Positions 1 through 8,421 of a stretch of 64,000 nucleotides of DNA are shown here, one piece after another. A program made the position numbers and the translations under genes. A model generated the notes under the pieces. The model made no database searches and was not told the DNA's origin. It saw only the letters and a program-made list of their open reading frames with translations. Each line of letters opens with the position of its first letter. Within the stretch, counting starts at the first letter, position 1. The DNA comes from Pseudarcicella hirudinis (GTDB taxonomy: Bacteria > Bacteroidota > Bacteroidia > Cytophagales > Spirosomataceae): assembly GCF_900115665.1 (NCBI RefSeq), contig NZ_FOXH01000003.1:1-64000 (forward strand), read 5' to 3'.

Positions 1-95
1 CATGAGGGACGTTGTAGACGACGACGTTGATAGGCTACAGATGTAAAGGCAGAAATGTCAAAGTCGAGTAGTACTAATTACCCGAAAGCTTCCTG
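1..95 (+). rRNA. rrl: 23S ribosomal RNA, 3' end (partial)
   Basis: The first ~95 bases match the conserved 3' end of 23S rRNA: the GACGACGACGTTGATAGGC segment near the start and the AGTACTAATTACCCG stretch close to the end are hallmark sequences. The rest of the gene lies left of the window. The exact 3' end is estimated from the usual distance after the ACTAAT motif. It is followed by a ~108-base spacer and the 5S gene. Confidence 0.93.
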
Positions 96-203
96 TTTTT
101 TTAATTTTACTTAGGAGATTGTTTACTATTTTTCACAATATATCAAGAGAAAGAACCTTAGAGTCATTAAGTATGAGGTTGATAAAAAATAAACCTGAAA
201 GAC

Positions 204-317
204 TTTATGGCACCGATAGGACTGGTGTTCACCTCTTCCCATCTCGAACAGAGTAGTTAAGCCCAGTTCCGCTGATGATACTGCAGTCAAATGCGGGAAA
301 GTAAGTAAGTGCCAAAT
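204..317 (+). rRNA. rrf: 5S ribosomal RNA
   Basis: The conserved 5S core CACCTCTTCCCATCTCGAAC is followed by AGAGTAGTTAAGCCCAG and a GATGATACTGC loop E-like segment. The ends (near 206-213 and 309-315) can pair as helix I (ATGGCA with TGCCA). Length of about 113 nt is normal. End positions are inferred from helix I and may be off by a few bases. It is co-transcribed with the 23S gene upstream and followed by a strong terminator. Confidence 0.9.
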
Positions 318-327
318 TATTATTAAC

Positions 328-369
328 AAGCCTTGGTAACAACACTGTTATCAAGGCTTATTTGTTTTT
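328..369 (+). terminator. rRNA operon terminator
   Basis: A 13-bp stem (AAGCCTTGGTAAC with GTTATCAAGGCTT, one G-U pair) with a 6-nt loop is followed by a T-rich tail (TTTGTTTTT). It lies just after 5S rRNA and ends the rRNA transcript. Confidence 0.9.
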
Positions 370-449
370 ATACCAGATACATTCCATGTAAACTAGCCAT
401 TAGCCCGCTGATCCCCTGTTTTTATCTTCTACCTGAGAAAAAGGCTCAT

Positions 450-481
450 AAAAAAGCCAATTTCTAATAAAGAAACTGGCT
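450..481 (-). terminator. Terminator of the FMN reductase gene
   Basis: On the minus strand, an 11-bp stem (AGCCAGTTTCT with AGAAATTGGCT, one G-U pair) with a TTATT loop is followed by six T residues, 22 bases after the stop codon of the gene at 504-1088. Confidence 0.85.
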
Positions 482-503
482 CAGATATTAGTCCTTCAGA
501 TAA

Positions 504-1088
504 CTAAGCAAGGATATTCCAACGCTCGGCGACCTTTAATGAGTATTCTACGAAATCTTTTACCGTCTTTTCATAAATGCCATTCCCGGTAGATTCTGCA
601 GTTTCATCAAGATTCTTATGGGTTTCATGGGATTCATAAATCCTTGGGGACACAATCGAAAACTGACTGGTGAAATTGATAATTTTATTGATCACAGTAG
701 TCATTTCCAGACAAGGGGTTCTGCCACCGCGCCCTGAAGAAACTCCGGCAAGTGCAAAAACTTTGTTATTAAACAAATGCATAAAATCCCGTGAACCTAA
801 CTGATGGAGTGCATTAATTAAATCTCCACTAACAGTCCAGTTGTATTCCGGCATAACCAGGAAAATTAAATCCGCCTGATCCCAACTCTGAATCAAAGTA
901 TTCTGAAATGCACTGAGGTTATTTTTGTCTATAATTCCTCTTCCAACACTTGGAATGTCATAATCATGAAAATCAACAATTGAGATTTTTGTTTGATCGT
1001 TTGCATTTAATGCTTTCTCAATATACTTCGCAAATCTCAGAGAATTACTGTCTTTTCTGGGAGATGTTGCTATTATTGCAATGTGCAT
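504..1088 (-). CDS. NADPH-dependent FMN reductase family protein
   Basis: A 194-residue flavodoxin-fold oxidoreductase. The N-terminal strand leads into SPRKDSNS (residues 9-16), the FMN-phosphate loop of this family, and PEYNW at 80-84 with GVSSGRGG at 115-122 are the flavin-contacting motifs. Family members reduce FMN, quinones, azo dyes or chromate with NAD(P)H in the cytoplasm; the substrate here cannot be told. Length is normal for the family. It stands alone, with a terminator directly downstream and no obvious promoter box in the 94 bases before the next gene. I am confident of the family, not of the physiological role. Confidence 0.88.
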   Translation of the reverse strand: MHIAIIATSPRKDSNSLRFAKYIEKALNANDQTKISIVDFHDYDIPSVGRGIIDKNNLSAFQNTLIQSWDQADLIFLVMPEYNWTVSGDLINALHQLGSRDFMHLFNNKVFALAGVSSGRGGRTPCLEMTTVINKIINFTSQFSIVSPRIYESHETHKNLDETAESTGNGIYEKTVKDFVEYSLKVAERWNILA

Positions 1089-1182
1089 AAGTTATGATTA
1101 AAGATTCTGATAAATAATTCGTTTTCAGTCCTAAAAATATTAAAATAAATACTAATTATTCAGCCCTCAAAAAGAAAGAGCC

Positions 1183-2202
1183 TTATTCCTTATATTTCTG
1201 AATAGCAATTAATGTAATTTCAGTTCCATTAACTCCTGAAATTTTAAAAATAAGATTCACAATCTTATGATCAGGATATCCTTCTATCAGGTGATAAACT
1301 TTCTTCCAGTTATTTTTAAAGAATTCCCCTATTTTTTCTGTACCATATCCTTCAATTCCACCAATCAAAAAAACACATTTATTTGGATTAATAATAAAAC
1401 GGGAAATTAGAGCATAGTCTTCATTGGATTCCCGGTTTGCTCTTAATTCAACAGGTTTTGAGTCCTCATAATATCTGAAACAGGCATTTATTTTATCAAT
1501 TTCGATTAAGTCATTAAATGATTTCTGACGATTTACCCATTCTGAGATTTCATTGTTAAAATATCCGATACCAATGTAGGTCTGAATTTCAGGGTTATCG
1601 GAAATATTAATACCTGAAGTGGATTCCGGTAAATGAAACCCATAAAACGTAAAAAGTTGTTTCAACAGACTTTCTGTCCTGGTATCGCTGTTTGCTGCAA
1701 AATGAGTTGCTGGTAAATTCGTGTCTTTTTCTCCGAAATTATAGCTTATCAGATTAATTATAGCTTTTCCATTTTTCTTCAAATGAAATAATTTCCCGAA
1801 AAGTAGCCCGTCTGAAGCATTTGACAATCCTTTTAATCCTATCAGGTAGTTTTCGGCCATTTTCAGATATACTTCCAGATCTTTGTAGCTTTTAAGACCA
1901 GGAGATACCTTTTTTCTAAAAAGCCCAAAGTCCTGAATTTCTGCATTGATGATTTTCGCGACTTTTTCCAGGGTTTCCTCCCGGGCATCCTTTAAAAATG
2001 TACTTCTGGTATCACAATATCTGGAAAGCTGCCGGGCTGACTGCAATTCCTCTTCTGACCTCCCTTTTTTGATTAATAGCCTTTTAATATCTGTTTCTGT
2101 AGGAAAATCCTTTCCTATCAGCTCTCTGACAATAGAAATCAAATAGAATCCATAACCAATTTTAGAAAGGTTATAAGAAGTATTTGGTATTGGAAATGAC
2201 AT
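1183..2202 (-). CDS. Hypothetical protein with a possible N-terminal HTH
   Basis: A 339-residue protein I do not recognise. Residues ~35-90 are helical; the part around SARQLSRYCDTRS followed by TLEKVAKIIN resembles a helix-turn-helix of the XRE type, but the match is weak. The middle is mixed alpha/beta. Near the C-terminus sits a glycine-rich strand-loop segment (VFLIGGIEGYGTEKIGEFF) followed by a WKKVYHLIEGYP stretch, which looks like a nucleotide- or ligand-handling loop, though no Walker motif is present. No signal peptide or membrane segment. It is a single gene between an FMN reductase and a divergent Dabb gene. A regulator or a defence-associated protein are possibilities, both speculative. 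Confidence 0.7.
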   Translation of the reverse strand: MSFPIPNTSYNLSKIGYGFYLISIVRELIGKDFPTETDIKRLLIKKGRSEEELQSARQLSRYCDTRSTFLKDAREETLEKVAKIINAEIQDFGLFRKKVSPGLKSYKDLEVYLKMAENYLIGLKGLSNASDGLLFGKLFHLKKNGKAIINLISYNFGEKDTNLPATHFAANSDTRTESLLKQLFTFYGFHLPESTSGINISDNPEIQTYIGIGYFNNEISEWVNRQKSFNDLIEIDKINACFRYYEDSKPVELRANRESNEDYALISRFIINPNKCVFLIGGIEGYGTEKIGEFFKNNWKKVYHLIEGYPDHKIVNLIFKISGVNGTEITLIAIQKYKE

Positions 2203-2305
2203 AATTTCAGATTGATTTATAGACTTACTCAGACAATTTTGGACTTGAACAGACTTATATTTTGAGTTCAGGTCAGTTACCTGCTAAAATTGTGCTATTA
2301 AGAGA

Positions 2306-2313
2306 TATTTTTG
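2306..2313 (+). promoter_or_regulatory. Candidate -7 promoter element for the Dabb-PhyH-hydrolase cluster
   Basis: TATTTTTG fits the Bacteroidota -7 consensus TAnnTTTG and lies ~55 bases before the ATG at 2369. The only upstream TTG (2290-2292) is closer than usual, so the -33 element is weak. Confidence 0.4.
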
Positions 2314-2368
2314 TAGAAAAAAGTGTTTTATCGTTCACAAATTTAACAAATCTATTCTCTTAAAAATC

Positions 2369-2803
2369 ATGGAAAAATCATCCAGACGTAATTTTTTAGA
2401 AAGTTCAGCTACTGCAATGGCAGGCGGAGCAATTTTAACAGGCTTAACCTCTGCAGAAACTGAGGCACATGGGAATGACCACAAAAGTATCCCATTTGTT
2501 CATCATGTTTTCTTTTGGTTAAAAAATCCTAAAAACAAAAAAGAGTCAGACCAGCTTTTGGCAGGATTAAAAGCTTTGGGGGCCATTAAGGAAATAAAGG
2601 GTGCACATATTGGTTCTGCATCGGTTAATGATTTCGATAAACCTGTAACGGATGCATCCTACTCTTTTTCAGTAATGCTGATTTTTGGTAGTAAAAAGGA
2701 CGAAGAAAAATACCTCGTTCACCCATTGCATAAAAAATTTATTGATGACCATAAGCATCTTTGGTCAAAAGTTGTCGTATATGATTCTATCCAGATTGAA
2801 TAA
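2369..2803 (+). CDS. Tat-exported Dabb (stress-responsive A/B barrel) domain protein
   Basis: A 144-residue protein. The N-terminus has a twin-arginine signal (SRRNFLESS, residues 5-13) followed by a hydrophobic AMAGGAILTGL stretch, so folded export through Tat is expected. Residues ~40-144 form a Dabb domain: the strand FVHHVFFWLKNP, the AHIGSAS segment, the SFSVMLIFGSKKDEEKYLVHPLHKKF helix region and the closing KVVVYDSIQI strand follow the family pattern. Dabb domains are small ferredoxin-like dimers of mostly unknown function. It is the first gene of an apparent operon with a PhyH dioxygenase 22 bases downstream. Confidence 0.85.
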   Translation: MEKSSRRNFLESSATAMAGGAILTGLTSAETEAHGNDHKSIPFVHHVFFWLKNPKNKKESDQLLAGLKALGAIKEIKGAHIGSASVNDFDKPVTDASYSFSVMLIFGSKKDEEKYLVHPLHKKFIDDHKHLWSKVVVYDSIQIE

Positions 2804-2825
2804 ATGAGAAAACTTAAAACTCAGA

Positions 2826-3797
2826 ATGAATATGGAAACAATGTTTCAGACCAATGCGAAACTTCTCGATGAAAAAGAAATTCCGGGAAATGCAAGTGTT
2901 GCAAGATTCGCCGCAAAATTAAATGATCGTTCAAATGGTAGGCCTTTAAGGGTTTTATCCGAAGAAGACTGGGATTTTTGGCAGACTAACGGGTACATTA
3001 TTATTAAAAATGCGATTCCGGAAGAATTTATAAAAAGAACAGCTGATCTGCTCTGGGAATTTGAAGAAAAAGATCCGGAAAACCCCGAAACCTGGTACAC
3101 ACAAGCCCGCAGAGAAATTCGTATGACTGAACTGGCGAATAGCGGAATGGTGGAAATATATAACCATCCTTTCATGTGGGCCAACCGGCAATATCCCAGA
3201 GTTTACGATGCATTTGTTGATTTATGGGGCGTTGAAAACTTGTGGGTAACCATTGATCGGGCAAATCTTAATTTTCCGGTTCGTCCTGATTTTGAGTTTA
3301 AGGGTTTTATACATTGGGATATCGATACGTCACTTAATCCTAAACCGGTTAACTTACAAGGTGTTTTGGCTTTGGTTGATACCGAAGAGGATATGGGCGG
3401 ATTTCAATGCGTTCCTGAATTGTATCGCAACTTTGATGAATGGGTTAAAACACAGCCTTCTGACAGAAATCCTTTCCGACCTGACACAACGGGTTTTACG
3501 CCGAAAAAGATTGTTTGTAAGGCCGGAGATTTACTTATCTGGAATAGTATGCAACCACATGGAATAAGGCCTAATAATGCAAAGAAACCACGTCTGGCTC
3601 AATATATATCGATGTCCCCTGCTTTGGAAGAAAATGAATCTTTAAAAGAATGGAGAATTATGTCCTGGCGAGATAGAATTGCCCCTGAAGGTTATGCTTT
3701 TCCCGGGGATCCTAGAAATTGGGAACAGACAAAATATCCCAGAGCAGAATTAACTGAATTAGGAGAAAAATTGTTAGGTTTGAGGAAATGGGATTGA
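2826..3797 (+). CDS. Phytanoyl-CoA dioxygenase (PhyH) family protein
   Basis: A 323-residue Fe(II)/2-oxoglutarate-dependent oxygenase. The metal-binding facial triad is visible: HWD at 163-165 (H and D ligands) and the distal H245 in MQPHGIRP; R256 in KKPRLAQY is placed to bind the 2-oxoglutarate carboxylate. The N-terminal part has the usual WDFWQTNGYIIIKNAIP entry strand of PhyH proteins (48-65). There is no signal peptide, so it is cytoplasmic, unlike its Tat-exported neighbour. The substrate is unknown; family members hydroxylate lipids, amino acids and natural products. The start could also be the Met two codons downstream. It overlaps the next gene by 10 bases, implying translational coupling. 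Confidence 0.88.
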   Translation: MNMETMFQTNAKLLDEKEIPGNASVARFAAKLNDRSNGRPLRVLSEEDWDFWQTNGYIIIKNAIPEEFIKRTADLLWEFEEKDPENPETWYTQARREIRMTELANSGMVEIYNHPFMWANRQYPRVYDAFVDLWGVENLWVTIDRANLNFPVRPDFEFKGFIHWDIDTSLNPKPVNLQGVLALVDTEEDMGGFQCVPELYRNFDEWVKTQPSDRNPFRPDTTGFTPKKIVCKAGDLLIWNSMQPHGIRPNNAKKPRLAQYISMSPALEENESLKEWRIMSWRDRIAPEGYAFPGDPRNWEQTKYPRAELTELGEKLLGLRKWD

Positions 3798-4573
3798 AAC
3801 TGAATTATCAGAAATTTGGAAAAGGTAAAAATATCCTGCTCAGCTTCCACGGAATCGGGCAGGATTCTTCCTGTTTTTCAGATTTTGGTAATTTACATAA
3901 GGACAAGTTTACAATTTATGCCTTTGATTTACCTTTTCACGGGAAGTCTGAATTTCAGAATACTGATAATCAGCCTATTCCCAAGAAACAAATAGCAGCA
4001 TTTTTCGAGAAATTTCTCGAAAGTCATCAAATTGAAAAGTTCTCACTGATGGGCTATAGTATTGGAGGAAGGTTTGTGCTTACTCTTACAGAAGTATTTC
4101 ATAAAAAAATAAATACAGTTTACCTTGTCGCTCCAGATGGCATATCTGAAAGCTGGATTTATCGACTGGCAACCAGGAATATATTTACTAGGAAAGTGTT
4201 TAAATGGGTTGTTTTCAATCCCGTACCATTTGAGGTTTTAGCAAAATTTTTGGTGTCATTAGGATTTGTAAATAAAAGTGTTGTCAGGTTTTCACAAAAA
4301 ATGCTGGATAATGATAAGAAACGGAAACTGATCTATGACTCATGGATCTCATTCAGAAGTTTGAGGTTTAATTTGCAGGATCTTGCGAAAATAATCAATA
4401 AAGAAAAGCTTAAAATCATATTCTGCATGGGCAAATTCGATACGGTATTGCCTAAAAAATCAATAGATCCCTTGTTTAAAAAATTAAAAGTCAAAAAGAT
4501 CATCATTTTTGATGCGGGCCATACAAAATTGATGGAAAAGGTAGCAAAAGAATGGAATGAGAAAGTGAAATGA
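3788..4573 (+). CDS. Alpha/beta hydrolase
   Basis: A 261-residue alpha/beta-hydrolase-fold protein. The oxyanion-hole motif HGIG is at 21-24, the nucleophile elbow GYSIGG has Ser91, the acid is probably the Asp in GKFDTVLP, and the base is the His in FDAGHTKL near the C-terminus. Length is typical of the AB-hydrolase-1 family. The start codon lies inside the last codons of the PhyH gene (10-base overlap), so the two proteins are probably made together and may act in one pathway; what they act on is not evident. The stop codon abuts the stop of the convergent membrane-protein gene with no gap. Confidence 0.87.
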   Translation: MGLKLNYQKFGKGKNILLSFHGIGQDSSCFSDFGNLHKDKFTIYAFDLPFHGKSEFQNTDNQPIPKKQIAAFFEKFLESHQIEKFSLMGYSIGGRFVLTLTEVFHKKINTVYLVAPDGISESWIYRLATRNIFTRKVFKWVVFNPVPFEVLAKFLVSLGFVNKSVVRFSQKMLDNDKKRKLIYDSWISFRSLRFNLQDLAKIINKEKLKIIFCMGKFDTVLPKKSIDPLFKKLKVKKIIIFDAGHTKLMEKVAKEWNEKVK

Positions 4574-5245
4574 TTATTTGATTGCTTTCCTGATAAAATA
4601 CGTTATTCCGAAAAGTGAGATTCCAACCAGACTAACTAATAAAAATTTAGTGAGATTGCCTTCATTAGGGTTTTCTATGAGCTTTTTTACCTCTTCTGCC
4701 TGAGACCCCGCCCATATTGCCAGGCATGTTCTTGGAATCATTCCTAAAAAGCCTGCTGTAAGGAAATTTTTCAGTTTCGTCCCGGAGAAAGAAAACACGA
4801 CGTTCGTAACAGAAAAAGGTAAAACAGGAGAAAGTCTGGCCAAAAGAATAATTTTAAATTCATCTTTCCGAAGGTTCCGGAGAATCGTCATGACCTTAGG
4901 TTTCTGCGAAATCATATCAAGAAATTTTCCGCCATCAAGAAGCTTCGCAATGGTAAAACCAAGCCATGAAGCCAGCCATGAGGCAGCTGCGACCGGAAAA
5001 ACAGAAGCCAATCCCAGAAAATAACCACTTAACAATGCTACAAATGTGGTAGGCGTCATGGCAAAAGCCATAGTAATACAGGCAATAGCGTAAATTAGAA
5101 TCCACTGATGGAACGATAGATTTCTAACAACAGATTCATGGCCAATAATCCAATAACTTATTGAGGAACTAACCAGCAAAGGCATAATCCCTAAAAAGAA
5201 GATATAGATAATAGAAAAAGAATTATTTCTGAGAAATTGTATCAT
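4574..5245 (-). CDS. TVP38/TMEM64 family membrane protein
   Basis: About 223 residues with five or six hydrophobic segments. The VTT (SNARE-associated, DedA-like) core is seen in the GYFLG...SWLASWLGF region, the RNLRKDEFKIILLARLSPVLPFS segment (conserved F-x-x-x-x-x-R-x-x-P) and the GTKLKNFLTAGFLGMIPRT segment. Family members are thought to be lipid scramblases or membrane-homeostasis proteins. An in-frame ATG six codons upstream (5263) exists, but a -7 promoter box (5253-5260) lies inside those codons, so the ATG at 5245 is preferred. The last codon abuts the convergent hydrolase gene. Confidence 0.85.
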   Translation of the reverse strand: MIQFLRNNSFSIIYIFFLGIMPLLVSSSISYWIIGHESVVRNLSFHQWILIYAIACITMAFAMTPTTFVALLSGYFLGLASVFPVAAASWLASWLGFTIAKLLDGGKFLDMISQKPKVMTILRNLRKDEFKIILLARLSPVLPFSVTNVVFSFSGTKLKNFLTAGFLGMIPRTCLAIWAGSQAEEVKKLIENPNEGNLTKFLLVSLVGISLFGITYFIRKAIK

Positions 5246-5252
5246 TATAGTA

Positions 5253-5260
5253 CAAATGTA
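5253..5260 (-). promoter_or_regulatory. Candidate -7 promoter element for the TVP38 gene
   Basis: The minus strand reads TACATTTG, matching TAnnTTTG. It is 7 bases upstream of the ATG at 5245, so the mRNA would have almost no leader. No clear -33 box. Confidence 0.42.
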
Positions 5261-5290
5261 CAATTCTGATTTTAAAAAGGTACTTTACGA

Positions 5291-5767
5291 TTAAAACTCC
5301 TCAAATTTTAAAGGCAGCAAATCTCCGATTGAATGAGTTATGAGAATAGAATGATCAGAACCAACCAAAATTAAGCGAATAGGGCTTTTCTGACGGGTTT
5401 CATATTCCAATATAGACTGGCGACAGGCTCCGCAGGGTGAAACACCTCTGAATAAATCACTTCCGCCAGGTCTTGCAACGACAGCTATAGATTTAATCTT
5501 TTTTTCTGGATAATTGGCGCCCGTCCAGAAAATAGCTGACCTTTCTGCACAAAGACCGGATGGAAATGCAGCATTCTCCTGATTATTTCCTGAAACAATC
5601 GTTCCGTCATCTAATAAAATAGCAGCTCCAACATGAAAATTGGAATAAGGAGCATAAGATTTATAAGTGGCTAATCTGGCCTGATTCAGTAAATTACGAT
5701 CAATATCTGTTAATTCTTCCTCGTTTTGATACTGATCCAAGGTAATTTGCAAAGTTAAATTTTTCAT
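5291..5767 (-). CDS. cdd: Cytidine deaminase
   Basis: A 158-residue zinc enzyme converting cytidine or deoxycytidine to uridine or deoxyuridine in pyrimidine salvage. The signature is intact: FHVGAA substrate loop (45-50), CAE at 73-75 (zinc Cys and catalytic Glu) and PCGAC at 111-115 (two zinc Cys). Three cysteine ligands indicate the small homotetrameric class. The ~25 N-terminal residues before the core are slightly longer than in E. coli-unrelated short forms, as usual in Bacteroidota. It sits between the TVP38 gene and mcrC, all on the minus strand, but gaps of 27 and 77 bases leave operon membership open. Confidence 0.93.
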   Translation of the reverse strand: MKNLTLQITLDQYQNEEELTDIDRNLLNQARLATYKSYAPYSNFHVGAAILLDDGTIVSGNNQENAAFPSGLCAERSAIFWTGANYPEKKIKSIAVVARPGGSDLFRGVSPCGACRQSILEYETRQKSPIRLILVGSDHSILITHSIGDLLPLKFEEF

Positions 5768-5844
5768 ACATTCTCGTTAGGTTCATTAAAATGGGGAATC
5801 TAAAAACGAATAATGAATGAAAAAAGTTTAATTCTATGCTAAAA

Positions 5845-6858
5845 TTATTTAAGAATCATGGAAAGAAGGTCTTCGTGGATTTTCTGCCACGGCTGATTTA
5901 AGTTTATCGTCTCAATTCTGATCTGATGAGAATTATAATAATACGATAAACTCAAAGAATGCTCTACGGTTGGGTATAGAAGAATTCCTTCGCATGTGGG
6001 GTTATTCTGGTTTTTCAGGTAAGTGAAGAGCTGGAATAAATTTTCAGAATGTATTTTTTGGGTATTGAAATTTTTCTGAAGTGTTTCCTTATAAAACTTT
6101 GTGTCAATAATTACCTTTCTGTTACCATTTATCAGGGTAATATCCGTTTGCATTTTAGGAAGGAACTTTACGTTTTCTAAAGAGCTTTTCAATTGCCAAT
6201 GCAAATCTTCTCTTTTTACAATAAAATCCCGCAGCTCAATTTTGTAGAAATTTCTCACAAATGCCTCAAAGAGTTTAGCCATTTGCCTTTCATCCTTTGT
6301 AAAATCTCTGAAAAGATATTTGCCTGATTTTGATTCTATCTGAAGGTTTTCATGAAGCAATTCACAAATATTGAGCAAAAAAGCATAAAAAGGGTCATTA
6401 TATCCCGATCTCGCTTTTGAGAATAAATGGGAAGAAACCGGAATATAATCAACCTCAGAAAAATGGATCAATACCTGTGAAATTTCTTTATTGAGAGATG
6501 GTATAATTTTTATCTTTTGTATTTGAACTAAAGTGCTTTTTATCAGCTGATTTGGAAGTATATTGCCGGAGAGTTCATCAAAATGACATATTGCGGCACC
6601 CTTTCCCAGAGCATTCGATTTTAAGGTATTAGTTAAGTCGAATTTACCTTTAATACCATTATACAGATCATTTTGGGAAATATAGTCTCTTATCAGTCCT
6701 TTTTTACAGAGCCTTTTGCTGCCATTTAAGAAAGTATAAGTTAATAGCTGAAGAACATTGGTTTTATTGTCCGCTGAAACATTTACGAATTCAGCTTCCT
6801 TAAGTTTATCCCAGGCATAAGCGAGTAAAAAGTATATGTTTTCAATCGGTATTTGCAT
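5845..6858 (-). CDS. mcrC: McrC-type subunit of the McrBC restriction system
   Basis: A 337-residue McrC protein. The N-terminus (PIENIYFLLAYAWD) is the family hallmark, and the C-terminal half carries a PD-(D/E)xK nuclease core: Asp in QTDITLING and the DTK of VIIDTKFYKE. In McrBC, McrC supplies the endonuclease and stimulates the McrB GTPase to cut DNA carrying modified cytosines. It lies 43 bases downstream of mcrB in the same orientation, forming the expected two-gene operon. No frame damage is visible, so the system looks functional. Confidence 0.9.
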   Translation of the reverse strand: MQIPIENIYFLLAYAWDKLKEAEFVNVSADNKTNVLQLLTYTFLNGSKRLCKKGLIRDYISQNDLYNGIKGKFDLTNTLKSNALGKGAAICHFDELSGNILPNQLIKSTLVQIQKIKIIPSLNKEISQVLIHFSEVDYIPVSSHLFSKARSGYNDPFYAFLLNICELLHENLQIESKSGKYLFRDFTKDERQMAKLFEAFVRNFYKIELRDFIVKREDLHWQLKSSLENVKFLPKMQTDITLINGNRKVIIDTKFYKETLQKNFNTQKIHSENLFQLFTYLKNQNNPTCEGILLYPTVEHSLSLSYYYNSHQIRIETINLNQPWQKIHEDLLSMILK

Positions 6859-6901
6859 ATTAATAATTCAAAATTAGGACTCATTGAATTATAAAGGTAG
6901 T

Positions 6902-8230
6902 TTATAGGATAATTTCAAGTAATTTATCAGTTTCCAGTCTGGCTTTATCGTAATTGTCAAACCAATATTCTTCCAGTAAAGGAGCAATTTCCAGTTCGAT
7001 GATTTTTTTATACCAATGCCGGATATTTTCAGTTTTAGGGTTTGAAAAATAGCTATGGCCGATCTGGAAACCTTTTGATAAATTAGGATCAGAAGTAATA
7101 GTCTCATTAAGTGTTAAAATCACATCAGAAATTTGTTGAGCAAATTCCTTCTCAACCCCTTTTTTACTAAGGAAATTAACAAATCTATCGTTGAACATTG
7201 GTTGGATGCTAATAAAAGCAAATCTTCTTCTCAATGCATAATCTATAATAGCCAGTGAGCGGTCTGCCGTATTCATAGTGCCGATGATGTATAGATTTTC
7301 CGGAACAAAGAACTCTTCAGATTCCTTTTCTGAATAAGTCAGCGGCATTTCATTTGCTCTGCCTCGTTTATCAGACTCAATCAGCATTAATAATTCCCCG
7401 AAAATTTTACTTAGGTTACCACGATTAATTTCATCAATAATGAAAAAATAATCCTCTCCAGCATTTCGGCTGGCGGTTTTACAAAATTCGTAGAAAACCC
7501 CGTTTTTTAGCTTGAAACCTCCTTCTCCGTCAGGACGTAATCCCTGAATAAAATCCTCATAGGAATAAGATTGATGAAATTGAATCATTTTTATTCTGGA
7601 ATCATCCTTCGTTCCGATTAGGGTATATGCAAGGCGTTTTGCGATGAAAGTTTTGCCAACTCCCGGAGGCCCCTGCAAAATGATGTTTTTCTTGTATTGT
7701 AAAACTTCAATAATTTCTTCAAAATCCTCCCGGCCTATAAATAAATCCTGTAAGGCATCTTCTTTTTCATAAGAAATCAGAATATCTTCTGAAAGGAATC
7801 TTTCTTTTTGTTCATCAGCAATTGCCTGAATAACTTCAAATTCATCTTCCGTGATTTCAAACAACCCATTTGAATTGTTTTTAAGAACACTCGGAGACTT
7901 GAAATATAGATTGTCTTTTAATTCATCTTTTGGAATGGGAACAATTAGTTTTTCCAATAACTTTAATGTAATAATCTCCCCATAGAGTGGATCTGTATGA
8001 AGTGGTTCTGTGATTTCAAAAATTGCTTTTACCTGTTTGATAGGAGTTGATTCATAGCCGATGACGAAATCTCCTTTTTGGACCTGCCCGAAGTTTTTAT
8101 AAACTTGTCTTTTGTTCCCAAATTGATTTACCGCAGACATCGCCTGTATTTGACCGGCTTTAATCGAGTCAAGCGATAAAATTTTGCTATTAGTGCTTAG
8201 CCACCAGTATTGTCTGTAGTTTTGAGACAT
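6902..8230 (-). CDS. mcrB: McrB-type AAA+ GTPase with N-terminal EVE domain
   Basis: A 442-residue motor subunit. Residues 1-~95 look like an EVE (PUA-like) modified-base-binding domain (YWWLSTNSKI at 8-17, KGDFVIGYESTP at 52-63), replacing the DNA-binding domain of E. coli McrB. Then comes the AAA+ module: Walker A GPPGVGKT at 187-194, Walker B YFFIIDEINRGN at 261-272 and the McrB GTPase signature MNTADRS at 319-325, followed by an arginine-rich ALRRRF. The EVE domain suggests recognition of a modified base (such as 5-methyl- or hydroxymethylcytosine), so the pair is a type IV restriction system against modified phage DNA. The base recognised is not deducible. Confidence 0.92.
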   Translation of the reverse strand: MSQNYRQYWWLSTNSKILSLDSIKAGQIQAMSAVNQFGNKRQVYKNFGQVQKGDFVIGYESTPIKQVKAIFEITEPLHTDPLYGEIITLKLLEKLIVPIPKDELKDNLYFKSPSVLKNNSNGLFEITEDEFEVIQAIADEQKERFLSEDILISYEKEDALQDLFIGREDFEEIIEVLQYKKNIILQGPPGVGKTFIAKRLAYTLIGTKDDSRIKMIQFHQSYSYEDFIQGLRPDGEGGFKLKNGVFYEFCKTASRNAGEDYFFIIDEINRGNLSKIFGELLMLIESDKRGRANEMPLTYSEKESEEFFVPENLYIIGTMNTADRSLAIIDYALRRRFAFISIQPMFNDRFVNFLSKKGVEKEFAQQISDVILTLNETITSDPNLSKGFQIGHSYFSNPKTENIRHWYKKIIELEIAPLLEEYWFDNYDKARLETDKLLEIIL

Positions 8231-8251
8231 AGATTTAAATACAATTTAAAG

Positions 8252-8259
8252 CAAATATA
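8252..8259 (-). promoter_or_regulatory. Candidate -7 promoter element for mcrBC
   Basis: The minus strand reads TATATTTG (consensus TAnnTTTG), 22 bases upstream of the mcrB ATG. No -33 TTTG at the usual distance. It lies in the 191-base divergent region shared with uxuA. Confidence 0.45.
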
Positions 8260-8421
8260 CATGTTCAGGAAGCATCGTTATTCATAAAATTGTGCCAAAT
8301 ACCTCAGAAACAGTAATTGAAAATAAATTTGCCTTATTGAAATCGAGTAAAAACCTGATACAACTATCTTTAGTCAGCAAGAAGTTATGTTGAAGATAAT
8401 CATTTTAATACGTTAGAAAAA

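Noticed and set aside
126-329. 67-codon open frame on the minus strand
   Set aside because: It lies across the 5S rRNA gene and has no protein-like features.
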